In this document: positions 25,957 through 35,186 of the stretch, piece by piece
How positions within the stretch are numbered: position 1 is the first letter of the stretch
Layout of the letters: each line of letters begins with the position of its first letter
NCBI RefSeq assembly: GCF_900104185.1
Contig: NZ_FNIZ01000009.1
Coordinates: 62,001-126,000 of the forward strand
Direction of reading: 5' to 3'
Length of the DNA: 64,000 nucleotides
DNA from: Halobacillus aidingensis
GTDB lineage: Bacteria > Bacillota > Bacilli > Bacillales > Halobacillaceae
Made by a program: the position numbers and the translations under genes
Notes under the pieces: generated by a model
The model's database searches: none
What the model was told of the DNA's origin: nothing
What the model saw: only the letters and a program-made list of their open reading frames with translations

Positions 25957-25987
25957 TTGACACATGTGTCGGAAAAAAGTTTATACT
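25957..25987 (+). promoter_or_regulatory. Promoter and palindromic operator of the RND pump
   Basis: TTGACA (25957-25962) and TATACT (25982-25987) flank a 19-base spacer; TTATAC at 18 is an alternative. A perfect 12-bp palindrome, GACACATGTGTC (25959-25970), overlaps the -35 element and the spacer. A repressor bound there would block RNA polymerase; TetR- or MarR-type control is a reasonable guess. No regulator gene is adjacent. Confidence 0.65.
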
Positions 25988-26025
25988 GAAAGAGCATTAA
26001 AATCATATAGGTTAGGAGGAACAAA

Positions 26026-29000
26026 ATGAAGTCAATTTTAAATTACAACAAAATCATTTGGATTTTTATTTTGTTATTGATTTTCACAGGGATTTTCACT
26101 TATCTACAACTACCAAAACGGGAAATTCCTGAAATTAATGTAAATGTCTCATCAATTTCCACGGTTTATCCTGGAGCAACACCTCAAGAAGTGGAACGGA
26201 CAATCATCAATCCTTTAGAAGAAGAGCTTTCGAATACAGAAGGGATTGATGAGCTCACCTCTGCGTCCACAACAGGATTCGGTACAGTGACCGCTACTCT
26301 ATCCGGGGATGAAGATACAGATACAACGAATGCCAAGATCCGGCAAGCCGTATCAGAAGTATCAAGGTCTTTTCCAGAGGAAGTACAAGCCCCTGACGTG
26401 AACACAGACACTACGATGTCAGCCGTTGCTTCCTATCACTTATACAGTGATGAGCGAACAGAATTATTTAACTTACGCGAAGAATTAAAAGAATGGAAGG
26501 CAGAATTGACCAAGACCCCTGGTGTCGATTCCGTTTTAGTCAAAGGCCTGCCCGATCAAAAAGTAGCCGTCAGTTTGGATAATGACCAATTGAATGAGTT
26601 GCAAATATCTCCATCTTCCGTAATCAGTTCTTTGAGTGAAGAATTAGGACCTTCACCAATTGGTTCAGAACAAAGAGATGGCACCATCCATCAACTAATT
26701 TTCGAGAAATATTCAGACATTGAAGGATTGGAAAGTTTATTTGTCGGAAATAGCTCGGAAGGAGAGCCTGTCACCCTCGCAGAAATTGGGTCCATAGAGA
26801 TTACAAACCAAGAAGTTGAAGACCTTATTACTTATAAAGACCAGGCTGCTCTATCTGTCACCGTACTTACTGAAGAAGGGGTAAACATTAGTGCCCTTCA
26901 AAAAGAATTGACAGACAAGATTAATGTTTTGTCAGAACAGCTGCCATCAGAAATTCAGGTCGATCGATTTTACACACAAAGCACAATCATTGATGAAGTC
27001 TTTTCGAATCTGATTACTTCCTTTGCTATTTCGTTTCTTGCTGTCATCATCATTATGGTACTGGGTCTTCCGTTATCGTCAGCGATTCTCGTTGCTTTAT
27101 CGATCCCAATATCCATTCTCATTGGTTTAATCCCTCTTCCATATGTCGGAGTGGATTTAAATCAAATTTCAGTCATTGGAATGATTATAGCCATTGGTAT
27201 TTTGGTAGACGACGCTATTGTCGTCAATGACAACATTCAAAGAAGATTTCAACTCGGAGATGGCCCGATGGAAGGTACAATCCGGGGTGTGAGGGAAGTC
27301 GGCAAGTCCATCATTACTTCCACACTCATGATCATTTTCAGTTTCCTGCCTTTGACGTTTCTATCGGGATCGAACGGGGATTTCATCAGAGCCCTGCCAT
27401 CTGTCTTAATCTTTACGGTGTTGGCATCCACCATCATTGCTCTGACCTTCATTCCTACCGTTCAATATGCAAGGAAAAAACGGAGGAAAAAATCTAAAAA
27501 AGCAAAATCGGGACTTCTTGGTGGTTTGTTTGATCGAGTAGAACGTATCTACGCTGACAGGATTCTTCCTACTACTACGAAAAAGCCACTAGTCACTTCC
27601 TTAATTGGTCTTGTTGTGTGTGCCCTATTAGCTACACTCGCCATTCGGATTCCGTTTGAGTTTTTCCCTGCTGCTGATCGTCCTGAAGTCACCATTTCTG
27701 TTGAGAACCCTCAAGGAACTACGATTCAGGAAACAGATCAAGGGTTACAAGAATTAACCGAATTTCTAGAGGAATCTGAAGAAAACATTACTGAAACAGC
27801 CATCTATTCAGGCAGTGGCCTTCCTAACTTATTCAGTTCAGGATTGCAGCGTTCCGGTGAGAATACAGGTCAAGTGCTGGTCCGGGTAGACAGAGACCAG
27901 ACGAGCGCAAGTGATTTTATAGAGGAATGGGAGGAGCCTTTAAGGGAAGAGTTCCCGGAAAGTGAAATTTTCCTTGAAACCATTGTTTCTGGTCCACCAC
28001 CTTCACCACCTGTCCAGATCCAAATCCAAGGTCCTGAAATTGAAACATTGATTTCCGAGGCAGAGGAAGCAAGAAATCGATTAAGTGAGCTGGAAGGTGC
28101 TGAAATAGCTACACTAAATGCCGAGACACAGCCTTTCACGGAATACAATGCTGATCGTACACTGCTTGCGGAAAATAATATTGCGATCAACCAAATTACA
28201 TCTCAACTCCAATTGGCAAATATCGGAGTACCTTTGGGCACTTTCGACAATGGTGTAGAACGCTTACCGATCGAGATAATGGTTGACGACGGCGTAGAGG
28301 ATGGTGTAGCCCTATCTGAGCTGAAGGTTGTCAGCCAGCAGTCGAGTCAAGGTGATGGCCCACCAGAAATCCTTACACTTGATGAAATTATCACAACAGA
28401 TTCAACTGAACGGATCGGTGTAATTCCGCACTTGGATGGAGAACGCACCATCACAGTTGAAGCATATCCTGAAGAGGGAATGGAAAGTAGCTTCAATCAA
28501 CAATCATCGGAAGTCATAAACGACATTAAAAATGACCTTCCGGAAGGTTATTCGCTTGTTGAAAGCGGCGAATCGGATGCACGTTCCGAGTTTTTTGTAG
28601 AAGTAACGAAGCTATTTGTCATCGTCTTGTTCTTAATCTATTTGACGATTGCCATCCAGTTCAATTCCCTGCTTATGCCTTTACTGATCACAGGAACCGT
28701 ATTTTTAGCCGTAACAGGGGCCATAATCGGACTTTTCGTTTCAGGGGAACCGCTCAGTTTCTTAGCTGTATTAGGCATCGTCTCCCTTTCTGGTATTGTT
28801 GTAAGGAACTCCGTCATCCTTGTCGAGTTTATTGAGCAGAACCGGGAACGATATACCAGTAATGTAGAAGCTGTCATTGAAGCAGGTCGAGCAAGAATCC
28901 GCCCAATCGTCCTGACATCGTTAACATCAATTGCAGCCCTTGCACCAATCATTTATACAGGAGATGTACTTTTCAAGCCACTGGCGGTATCGATTGTATC

Positions 29001-29073
29001 CGGTCTCGCCTTTTCAACAGTACTCACACTTTTGCTTGTTCCATCGTTTTACTTGTTAATATCCAGAAAATAA
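26026..29073 (+). CDS. RND-superfamily efflux transporter (SwrC/AcrB-like)
   Basis: A 1015-residue RND pump with the standard two-fold layout: TM1, a large extracytoplasmic loop, TM2-6, TM7, a second loop, TM8-12. TM4 contains the proton-relay pair in GILVDDAIVVNDN near residue 393. The C-terminal half carries LGIVSLSGIVVRNSVILVEFIEQ. Gram-positive relatives such as SwrC (YerP) export surfactants and lipophilic toxins without an outer-membrane partner. No membrane-fusion protein gene is next to it. ATG at 26026 follows TAGGAGG. Confidence 0.92.
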   Translation: MKSILNYNKIIWIFILLLIFTGIFTYLQLPKREIPEINVNVSSISTVYPGATPQEVERTIINPLEEELSNTEGIDELTSASTTGFGTVTATLSGDEDTDTTNAKIRQAVSEVSRSFPEEVQAPDVNTDTTMSAVASYHLYSDERTELFNLREELKEWKAELTKTPGVDSVLVKGLPDQKVAVSLDNDQLNELQISPSSVISSLSEELGPSPIGSEQRDGTIHQLIFEKYSDIEGLESLFVGNSSEGEPVTLAEIGSIEITNQEVEDLITYKDQAALSVTVLTEEGVNISALQKELTDKINVLSEQLPSEIQVDRFYTQSTIIDEVFSNLITSFAISFLAVIIIMVLGLPLSSAILVALSIPISILIGLIPLPYVGVDLNQISVIGMIIAIGILVDDAIVVNDNIQRRFQLGDGPMEGTIRGVREVGKSIITSTLMIIFSFLPLTFLSGSNGDFIRALPSVLIFTVLASTIIALTFIPTVQYARKKRRKKSKKAKSGLLGGLFDRVERIYADRILPTTTKKPLVTSLIGLVVCALLATLAIRIPFEFFPAADRPEVTISVENPQGTTIQETDQGLQELTEFLEESEENITETAIYSGSGLPNLFSSGLQRSGENTGQVLVRVDRDQTSASDFIEEWEEPLREEFPESEIFLETIVSGPPPSPPVQIQIQGPEIETLISEAEEARNRLSELEGAEIATLNAETQPFTEYNADRTLLAENNIAINQITSQLQLANIGVPLGTFDNGVERLPIEIMVDDGVEDGVALSELKVVSQQSSQGDGPPEILTLDEIITTDSTERIGVIPHLDGERTITVEAYPEEGMESSFNQQSSEVINDIKNDLPEGYSLVESGESDARSEFFVEVTKLFVIVLFLIYLTIAIQFNSLLMPLLITGTVFLAVTGAIIGLFVSGEPLSFLAVLGIVSLSGIVVRNSVILVEFIEQNRERYTSNVEAVIEAGRARIRPIVLTSLTSIAALAPIIYTGDVLFKPLAVSIVSGLAFSTVLTLLLVPSFYLLISRK

Positions 29074-29121
29074 CTGGCGGATGTGGGATTAAAGGATACC
29101 CTTTAAAACTTCATTCAAATG

Positions 29122-29152
29122 AAAAAAGCTCCCTTATTGGGAGCTTTTTTCA
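29122..29152. terminator. Bidirectional terminator between the RND pump and yppE
   Basis: GAAAAAAGCTCCC / GGGAGCTTTTTTC forms a perfect stem with A- and T-runs on either side, serving both convergent genes. Confidence 0.93.
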
Positions 29153-29517
29153 TTTCGTTCTATATCGTCAAGTACCATATCCAAAACATAATGGGAGGAT
29201 TGATATAATTCTTTGAACCTTTTGCGATGAACATCCAAGTAATAACTATGAAGGATGATCATTTCAATATTTTCATGTGTTGATTTCACTTGGTTCGGAT
29301 GCACATTCGTTTTTCGGTCTTTCACGAAGGCTTCTGCTTCCTTGACCCATTCGTTGGTCAAACGGAACATCGGATCCGTTTCTTTTTTAACCTGATTAAA
29401 AAAGTCATAGCTCTTTTTTTCCACGGGACCTTCCGTATTTAAAAAGCGTTGATGTCTTTCATCAATTAGACGCTTCAATTTGTTCGTATTGGCTTTTAAA
29501 TTCATTACTTCCCACAC
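29134..29517 (-). CDS. yppE: YppE family protein (DUF1798)
   Basis: A 127-residue, all-helical protein of the YppE family, with the characteristic YDFFNQVK, WVKEAEAFV and HSYYLDVHRKRFKELYQSSHYVLD segments. The function is unknown. GTG at 29515-29517 lies four bases after GGAGG; the ATG four codons later is too far from any site. In B. subtilis yppE lies near recU and ponA, and the same neighbourhood is kept here. Confidence 0.85.
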   Translation of the reverse strand: MWEVMNLKANTNKLKRLIDERHQRFLNTEGPVEKKSYDFFNQVKKETDPMFRLTNEWVKEAEAFVKDRKTNVHPNQVKSTHENIEMIILHSYYLDVHRKRFKELYQSSHYVLDMVLDDIERNEKSSQ

Positions 29518-29561
29518 CTTTCCTCCTTCATAATATCATGAGGGAACAAAGGGCATCAAAA

Positions 29562-29828
29562 TCAACCTACGGAACGACGTCTGGCCTGTTGAGCAACCTT
29601 ACCCATATATTCATACCGACGTTCTCTTTTCATCTTCCTTAATTCATCACGAAGCCCGAAGACTTCATTCTTCAATTCATCCATTTCTTTACGGTGGGAG
29701 ACGGCCATATTAAACACGATTTCATCTGTTTTGATCGACAACCTGCGCTCAAGTAAGGAGAATTTTTCCTGTAAGTGCGAGAGCTGTTCCTCAAATTCAT
29801 TTGGTGTGATGACACTATTTTTCTTCAT
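29562..29828 (-). CDS. Hypothetical coiled-coil protein, 88 residues
   Basis: Not recognised. The sequence is one long amphipathic helix, rich in Glu, Lys and Arg with heptad-spaced Leu/Phe (about residues 10-72), and ends in a basic QQARRRS tail. ATG at 29828 has GGGGGAG six bases upstream. It lies just before yppE in transcription and could be co-transcribed. Likely an oligomeric adaptor, but nothing shows a partner. Confidence 0.7.
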   Translation of the reverse strand: MKKNSVITPNEFEEQLSHLQEKFSLLERRLSIKTDEIVFNMAVSHRKEMDELKNEVFGLRDELRKMKRERRYEYMGKVAQQARRRSVG

Positions 29829-29966
29829 ACACTACTCCCCCTTTTATTGGTGTTATACAAATTCTCTATTGCATGCATAACTCCTCTACGGATGACAAGA
29901 CTAGAACTAAAGCAACAAAACAAGTCAAACCAGACTTTAATCTTCGACATAAAAGGAGAAAAGCAT

Positions 29967-30059
29967 ATGGCTAAGAAAAAAGAACAGAAAAATAAGAAAC
30001 CGACACCAGCAAAAACTGACAATCCTAAATTAGCTGGTGAGAACCGCCCTTCTACGTGA
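29967..30059 (+). CDS. sspM: Small acid-soluble spore protein SspM-like
   Basis: A 30-residue, Lys-rich protein, MAKKKEQKNKKPTP and on, ending LAGENRPST. This closely parallels the end of B. subtilis SspM (GGPNRPST) and its basic N-terminus. ATG at 29967 follows AAAGGAGA, and a strong terminator follows. In B. subtilis sspM is also in the recU/yppG neighbourhood. A weak sigma-G-like pair (TGTTATAC at 29851 and CATAACT at 29876) lies upstream. It is expected only in the forespore. Confidence 0.8.
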   Translation: MAKKKEQKNKKPTPAKTDNPKLAGENRPST

Positions 30060-30067
30060 TTGGACAG

Positions 30068-30104
30068 ATGCTGTTGCTATTTTTTATAGCAGCAGCTTTT
30101 TTTA
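30068..30104 (+). terminator. Terminator after sspM
   Basis: GCTGTTGCTAT / ATAGCAGCAGC (30070-30080 with 30087-30097), with one G-T pair, is followed by seven T. Confidence 0.93.
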
Positions 30105-30421
30105 TAAAAAACATTTGAAACAGCAGAAACAACAATGTTCTATTCCCTCTTCTTTCGATTTAATAATTTCGGGAGTAAAGGATACCATTCACTCACTACA
30201 CGAGACAAAAAACCCCTTCCATTATCGAAGGATTATGATTAGGGTTTTGAATGGAATATGGAAGGGAAGATAGTCATGGCGGATTCCTTATATGTGTCAA
30301 TCGTGTGAACAGGTGAAACTTTCCTTTCTTTTATACGTCTAAATAAAATGAGTCGCATGTATATATTCTTGGACACGAAAATTTGGTATGATACTCTCAT
30401 GGCTATAGGGAGGGATTGGTT
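30105..30421. other. Intergenic region upstream of recU
   Basis: About 315 bp with no credible gene. Short frames lack ribosome-binding sites. A terminator-like CCTTC / GAAGG stem followed by T6 on the minus strand is present near 30210-30230. A TATGAT or GATACT near 30390-30397 could be a recU -10 element, but no well-spaced -35 was found. Confidence 0.4.
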
Positions 30422-31012
30422 GTGAATTATCCCAATGGGAGACGTGGTTCCAAGACAAATTTGGCTCCCAAAGGAAAAACAAAACCGGATTTCAGTAACA
30501 GGGGAATGTCACTGGAAGAAGACATTAATGTAACAAATGAATATTATCTGCAAGCAGGAGTCGCGGTGGTCCATAAAAAACCCACGCCTGTTCAAATTGT
30601 ACAAGTGGATTACCCGAAGCGTAGCGCCGCTGTCATTAAAGAAGCGTATTTCAAACAAGCCTCAACGACAGACTTTAATGGAGTTTATCGTGGGAAGTAC
30701 ATCGATTTTGAGGCTAAAGAAACGAAAAACAAAACGTCTTTTCCATTAAGTAACGTTCACCAACACCAGATTGACCATATGAGGGCTGTCCAAGCACATG
30801 ATGGAATCAGCTTTATGATCATAAAGTTCACACCTCTGGACGAGACATACCTCCTTCCATCCTCAGCGATTTTTTCTTTTTGGGAAGATCAGTGGAATGG
30901 TGGAAGGAAATCGATTCCTTATGCTTACATCACAAATGAAGGAATCAAAATCCCTTTTCATTATCAGGCCAGGGTTCACTATGCCACTGCCATCGATAAG
31001 CTTTATTTCTGA
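30422..31012 (+). CDS. recU: Holliday junction resolvase RecU
   Basis: RecU cleaves Holliday junctions during recombination and chromosome segregation. The length is 196 residues from the GTG at 30422, seven bases after GGAGGG. The nuclease core is clear: [20 protein letters not shown], then [19 protein letters not shown] with the catalytic Asp/Glu-x-Lys, and [10 protein letters not shown]. An upstream TTG is too close to the site. It is followed by ponA after 16 bp, the conserved recU-ponA pair. Confidence 0.96.
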   Translation: MNYPNGRRGSKTNLAPKGKTKPDFSNRGMSLEEDINVTNEYYLQAGVAVVHKKPTPVQIVQVDYPKRSAAVIKEAYFKQASTTDFNGVYRGKYIDFEAKETKNKTSFPLSNVHQHQIDHMRAVQAHDGISFMIIKFTPLDETYLLPSSAIFSFWEDQWNGGRKSIPYAYITNEGIKIPFHYQARVHYATAIDKLYF

Positions 31013-31028
31013 AATGGAGGAAATGTAA

Positions 31029-33755
31029 ATGGCCAACGATAGCCAGTCACGTACAGCAAGAAGAAAACAAAAGAAATCATCGAAAAAAGGAAAAAGCAAT
31101 TCAAAATTCAAAAGGATTTTTATGACCCTCTTAACCATCGGAGTTGTTCTGATGTTAGGGGTTGGAGCACTATTCGCCTATTATGTCGCTACGGCTCCAA
31201 GTTTAGATGAATCGAAATTATCCGATCCATTCTCTTCCAAAGTTTATGACAAAAACGGAGACTTGTTTGCTGATTTAGCCGGAGACGAACGACGGACGAA
31301 AATCACATACAACGACATTCCTACCGTTCTTGAAGACGCTGTATTAGCGACAGAAGATGTACGCTTTTTCGATCATATCGGTATTGACTTCCGTAGAATC
31401 GGAGGCGCCGTACTGGCGAACATCACTGGCGGGTTCGGTGCTGAAGGAGCGAGTACAATCACACAACAAGTCGTCAAAGAATCATTTTTGACGAAAGATA
31501 AAACCATAAAACGTAAAGTGCAAGAACAGTATTTGGCTATTAAGTTAGATCAGGAATATTCCAAAGAAAAGATTTTAGAAATGTACCTGAATAAGATTTA
31601 CTATGGTGCTGGGGCTTACGGGGTTGCTGAAGCTGCGGAAACTTATTTTGGTAAGAAAGAGCTCAGTGAGCTAACATTGCCTGAAGCTGCCCTATTGGCA
31701 GGTCTCCCTCAAAGGCCGAGTGGGTACATGCCATTTGAAAATCCAGATTTAGCGAAGGATCGAATGAACACGGTTCTTAGTTTGATGGTACAACATGGGA
31801 AAATAACAGAAGCTGAAGCAGAAGAAGCACGACAAGTGAAGATCGAAGACATGTTGATTGAAAGACAACCTGAAAAAGAAGCACCATTCCAAGCGTTCCT
31901 GGATGAAGTGGAACGTGAAATTAAAGAGAAAATGGATGGTTCAGATATTTATAAGGACGGGTTGAAAATTTATACAACGCTCGATCCTAAAGCTCAGGAA
32001 CAAGTTCAGCAGCTCTTAAGTAATGAAGGCCCTACTCCGTGGCCAGACGAAAAATTAATGGCGGGAGTTGCTGTAACCGATACACAGACAGGTGCCATTC
32101 GAGCGATTGGTGGAGGCCGAAACTACCAAAAAGGTCAATTCAATACGGCCACACAAATCAATCGTCAACCAGGTTCAACATTCAAACCGATTACAGCCTA
32201 TGGACCAGCGATTCAATATAATAAAATGTCCACTTATCATCAGATTAAAGATGAAAAAACTGAATTTGACGTCAATAACGGATGGACACCCAATAATTTT
32301 GATAATAAGTTCAGAGGATGGGTATCAGCGAGATACGCTTTAAGCCGTTCATTAAATATCCCAACCATTAAATTAATGGAAGAAACAGGGGTCGATAAAG
32401 CTGAAGAGTTCGCAAGTGGACTCGGCTTTAAGATACCTGAGAAAGGTTTTATGCTTTCAGATGCCATTGGAGGCGGAGTGGGAACAAACCCTAAAGAAAT
32501 GGCGGCCGCCTACGCTGCCTTTGGTAATGAAGGTGTATATAATGAACCGCATACTGTAACAAAAGTCGAAGTACCTGGTGAAGGAACGATTGAACTGACT
32601 CCGGAGCCTAAGTCTGCAATGAACAGTTACACAGCATTCATGATCTCTAACATGCTACAAACAACTATGAGTGAAGGTACAGGAACGGCAGCCAACGTAC
32701 CTGGTGTACCTGACGCAGGAAAAACCGGAACGACAAACCGCGGGAATTCTGCATCAGACTCCTGGTTCAATGGGTACACAACGAACTATTCCATTTCCAT
32801 TTGGTCTGGTTACGATGAAGAAGATCCAATGTCCCAGGCGGCAAAAGATATACCCAAACAGATTTACAAACCTTTGATGAGTCAATTGTCGCAAGGAATA
32901 GAAACTGCTGACTTTACTAAACCGGATTCCGTTGCATGGGTAGATGTAGAAAAAGGTTCCAGACCAGCACGTTTACCTAGTGAATATACACCTTCGGACC
33001 GGATTGTGACAGAACTATTCCATGTAGACAATCAGCCTTCTAAAGTATCAGAAACTTATCAGAAGCTGGATCCCGTCCAATCGTTGGCAGGTAAATTCAA
33101 TGAAGAAACATCCAGTATAGATCTCTCTTGGTCCTACGGAAATACAGATGGAGTCAGTTTCCGTATTGCTGCCTCTATTGATGGTGGAGAAATGAGAGAA
33201 TTGACAACAACGAAAGAAACGAGTGTCGAGATTACGAACGTTGATCCGGGTGCTTCCTACGAATTTGCTGTAGTGGTCATCAGTGATGACGATAATACAG
33301 CAAATAGTGATCCGGCTACCGTCAAAGTTCAAGCTCCAGGTTCTCTTGAACAGGAAAATCCTGAAGAATCCGAAGACGGAGAAAATCAGGAAGATGAAGA
33401 AGAAAACGCTGAAGGTGAAGGTCCTCCTGAAGAAAACAACGAGGGAGACGGACAAGGAAATAACGGCGGAAACGGTAACAATAACGGTGATGGTCAAGGC
33501 AATGATCAAGGCAATGATCAAGGCAATGATCAAGGCAATGATCAAGGCAATGATCAAGGCAACGGCCAAGGCAATGGACAAAACGATGGACAAGACGATG
33601 GATCTGAAAATAATAATGACAGTGAAAACGATGACCAAAATCAAAATGATGGTTCTGGTTCAGGTGGAGACAGTGGTTCAGACGGGAACAGTGGTTCTGA
33701 TGAAGAACAACCGCCAGCTGAAGAGGATCAGGATAATCAACAAGATGCGGCCTAA
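31029..33755 (+). CDS. ponA: Bifunctional penicillin-binding protein 1 (PonA)
   Basis: A class A PBP of 908 residues that polymerises and cross-links peptidoglycan. A basic cytoplasmic N-terminus and a TM helix (about 35-56) precede the transglycosylase domain (EDVRFFDHIGID with the catalytic Glu near 107, GASTITQQ). The transpeptidase has SxxK in PGSTFKPITAY near 382, SRSLN and KTGTTN near 563. A fibronectin III-like domain (about 684-766) follows. The last 140 residues are an acidic Gly/Asn/Gln/Asp tail with repeats. GpsB, in this window, is a known partner. Confidence 0.97.
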   Translation: MANDSQSRTARRKQKKSSKKGKSNSKFKRIFMTLLTIGVVLMLGVGALFAYYVATAPSLDESKLSDPFSSKVYDKNGDLFADLAGDERRTKITYNDIPTVLEDAVLATEDVRFFDHIGIDFRRIGGAVLANITGGFGAEGASTITQQVVKESFLTKDKTIKRKVQEQYLAIKLDQEYSKEKILEMYLNKIYYGAGAYGVAEAAETYFGKKELSELTLPEAALLAGLPQRPSGYMPFENPDLAKDRMNTVLSLMVQHGKITEAEAEEARQVKIEDMLIERQPEKEAPFQAFLDEVEREIKEKMDGSDIYKDGLKIYTTLDPKAQEQVQQLLSNEGPTPWPDEKLMAGVAVTDTQTGAIRAIGGGRNYQKGQFNTATQINRQPGSTFKPITAYGPAIQYNKMSTYHQIKDEKTEFDVNNGWTPNNFDNKFRGWVSARYALSRSLNIPTIKLMEETGVDKAEEFASGLGFKIPEKGFMLSDAIGGGVGTNPKEMAAAYAAFGNEGVYNEPHTVTKVEVPGEGTIELTPEPKSAMNSYTAFMISNMLQTTMSEGTGTAANVPGVPDAGKTGTTNRGNSASDSWFNGYTTNYSISIWSGYDEEDPMSQAAKDIPKQIYKPLMSQLSQGIETADFTKPDSVAWVDVEKGSRPARLPSEYTPSDRIVTELFHVDNQPSKVSETYQKLDPVQSLAGKFNEETSSIDLSWSYGNTDGVSFRIAASIDGGEMRELTTTKETSVEITNVDPGASYEFAVVVISDDDNTANSDPATVKVQAPGSLEQENPEESEDGENQEDEEENAEGEGPPEENNEGDGQGNNGGNGNNNGDGQGNDQGNDQGNDQGNDQGNDQGNGQGNGQNDGQDDGSENNNDSENDDQNQNDGSGSGGDSGSDGNSGSDEEQPPAEEDQDNQQDAA
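33493..33596 (+). repeat. 12-bp tandem repeats within ponA tail
   Basis: Consecutive 12-bp units GGCAATGATCAA start at 33498; five are exact and two or three further units are diverged. They encode GNDQ/GNGQ repeats and stay in frame. Copy number is likely to vary between strains. Confidence 0.93.
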
Positions 33756-33756
33756 A

Positions 33757-33795
33757 CAAAAAATACCCTCTCGAAAATTCGAGAGGGTATTTTTA
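33757..33795. terminator. Bidirectional terminator between ponA and nth
   Basis: ATACCCTCTCGA / TCGAGAGGGTAT (33763-33774 with 33779-33790) has A- and T-runs on both sides, between convergent genes. Confidence 0.95.
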
Positions 33796-34452
33796 TTAGG
33801 ACTTCTCTTTCTTTTTCATTCGTTTTTGTCCTTCCCTGCACAGAAATAATAAAGGACACTCTTCACAATTCGGACGCTGCGCTTTACAATGATAGCGGCC
33901 GAAAAAAATCATCCGGTGATGGGTCACACTCCACTCTTCCACCGGTATTTTCCTCATCAACGTCTTTTCGACTTCCAACACAGAATCTTTCCATCGACAA
34001 AGAGCGAGGCGTTTGGAAACACGCTCCACGTGTGTATCCACTGCTATTGCAGGTTCATCAAAAGCAACGGAAGCTACGACGTTTGCCGTTTTCCTCCCCA
34101 CTCCTGCTAAACTTTCCAGCTCTTTTTTTGTCGGGGGAACTTCCCCATTAAATTTCTCCACAAGTGTTTGGGAAAGCTTCTTTATGTTCTTTGCCTTGTT
34201 CCTGTATAAGCCGATCCGTTTGATATCATCCTGGAGCTCTTCTAATGGAACAGCGATATAGTCCTCGGGCTTTTTATATTTTTCAAAAAGGTGAGGGGTC
34301 ACTTTGTTCACTAATGCATCTGTCGCTTGAGCAGAGAGAACGACAGCAACGAGGAGTTCAAAAGGATTGCTGTGTGTTAATTCGCACTCGGCCTCAGGAA
34401 ACATTTCTTCAAACGTATCTAAACAATGACGGATTTGCTGTTTATTCAACAT
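33796..34452 (-). CDS. nth: Endonuclease III
   Basis: A DNA glycosylase/AP lyase for oxidised pyrimidines. The helix-hairpin-helix LAGVGRKTANVV carries catalytic Lys121, and the AVDTHVER loop carries Asp139. The iron-sulfur cluster ligands are Cys189, Cys196, Cys199 and Cys205 in the canonical C-x6-C-x2-C-x5-C spacing. The length is 218 residues. It follows dnaD by eight bases, the conserved dnaD-nth pair. In B. subtilis ypoC sits between nth and ponA; it is absent here. Confidence 0.97.
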   Translation of the reverse strand: MLNKQQIRHCLDTFEEMFPEAECELTHSNPFELLVAVVLSAQATDALVNKVTPHLFEKYKKPEDYIAVPLEELQDDIKRIGLYRNKAKNIKKLSQTLVEKFNGEVPPTKKELESLAGVGRKTANVVASVAFDEPAIAVDTHVERVSKRLALCRWKDSVLEVEKTLMRKIPVEEWSVTHHRMIFFGRYHCKAQRPNCEECPLLFLCREGQKRMKKKEKS

Positions 34453-34460
34453 CGTATGTT

Positions 34461-35156
34461 TTAAGAATCCTCCTCCAACCAGTTATAGTAAAGGGAGATA
34501 TCCCGCTTCTTATTTTCCTGCTTTTGTGTTTTTGGTGCCTGTTGGCCTTGGCGGAACTGCTTGCCCTGTTCCCGGGCTTGCTCCACCGTTTTGACACCTT
34601 TACGTTTCCACTCCCTCAGGATGCGGTCAATGTATTTAAAATTCAATTTGCTCATTAATACAGCTTCTCTTAACGCGGCCTTGATCAATGCAGGGGATTG
34701 ATCTTCCTCATCAAGCCATATATTGATGGTTTCAATTTCAAATGGAGACAGGGGTCTCCCGAATTCTTGCTCGAACAACGGAAAAATATTCTCATCATAC
34801 GACCGGTCATTCGTTTGAGGTTTCGGTGATGCAGCAAAAAGTTTTTCCCACAAAGGCTCCAATGAATAGTACTCATTAAGCACACGATCTTCATTTTGAT
34901 TTTGTTCAATCGTCATCATTCTTTTTTGTATCAGGCTTCTAAGCACTCGTGAACATTCTTGCGCTGTAATGGAAAGATGAGCTGCCAGTTGTTCAGGTGT
35001 AGGAAAACCGTTGCCTTCTGTGCGAAAACGGTGGATTTGCAAAAGAACGACCAATTCTGTTTCATTCAACTTCAGCTGATGAAAATGTTCAAGAAGTTTG
35101 GTTGGAACGACCATTTGGTTATCCATGATGTTCTGAAAGCTTTGGTATTTAGCCAA
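34461..35156 (-). CDS. dnaD: DNA replication initiation protein DnaD
   Basis: DnaD is an adaptor for loading the replicative helicase with DnaA, DnaB and DnaI. The N-terminal winged helix contains LKLNETELVVLLQIHRF and FPTPEQLAAHLSI; the C-terminal DnaD/YxxxIDRILREW block matches the family. TTG at 35154-35156, six bases after GGAGGG, gives 231 residues and aligns with the N-terminus of B. subtilis DnaD. The ATG nine codons upstream has no such site. A terminator separates it from asnS. Confidence 0.95.
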   Translation of the reverse strand: MAKYQSFQNIMDNQMVVPTKLLEHFHQLKLNETELVVLLQIHRFRTEGNGFPTPEQLAAHLSITAQECSRVLRSLIQKRMMTIEQNQNEDRVLNEYYSLEPLWEKLFAASPKPQTNDRSYDENIFPLFEQEFGRPLSPFEIETINIWLDEEDQSPALIKAALREAVLMSKLNFKYIDRILREWKRKGVKTVEQAREQGKQFRQGQQAPKTQKQENKKRDISLYYNWLEEDS

Positions 35157-35186
35157 ATCAATCCCTCCATTCTTAATCTTCATGGA

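Noticed and set aside
30105-30421. Additional small spore gene before recU
   Set aside because: A 35-codon frame starting near 30134 has no ribosome-binding site and no SASP-like sequence.
33048-33849. Long frames of 145-198 codons on both strands over the ponA tail
   Set aside because: The 12-bp repeats in the ponA reading frame keep other frames open; PonA domains define the true frame.
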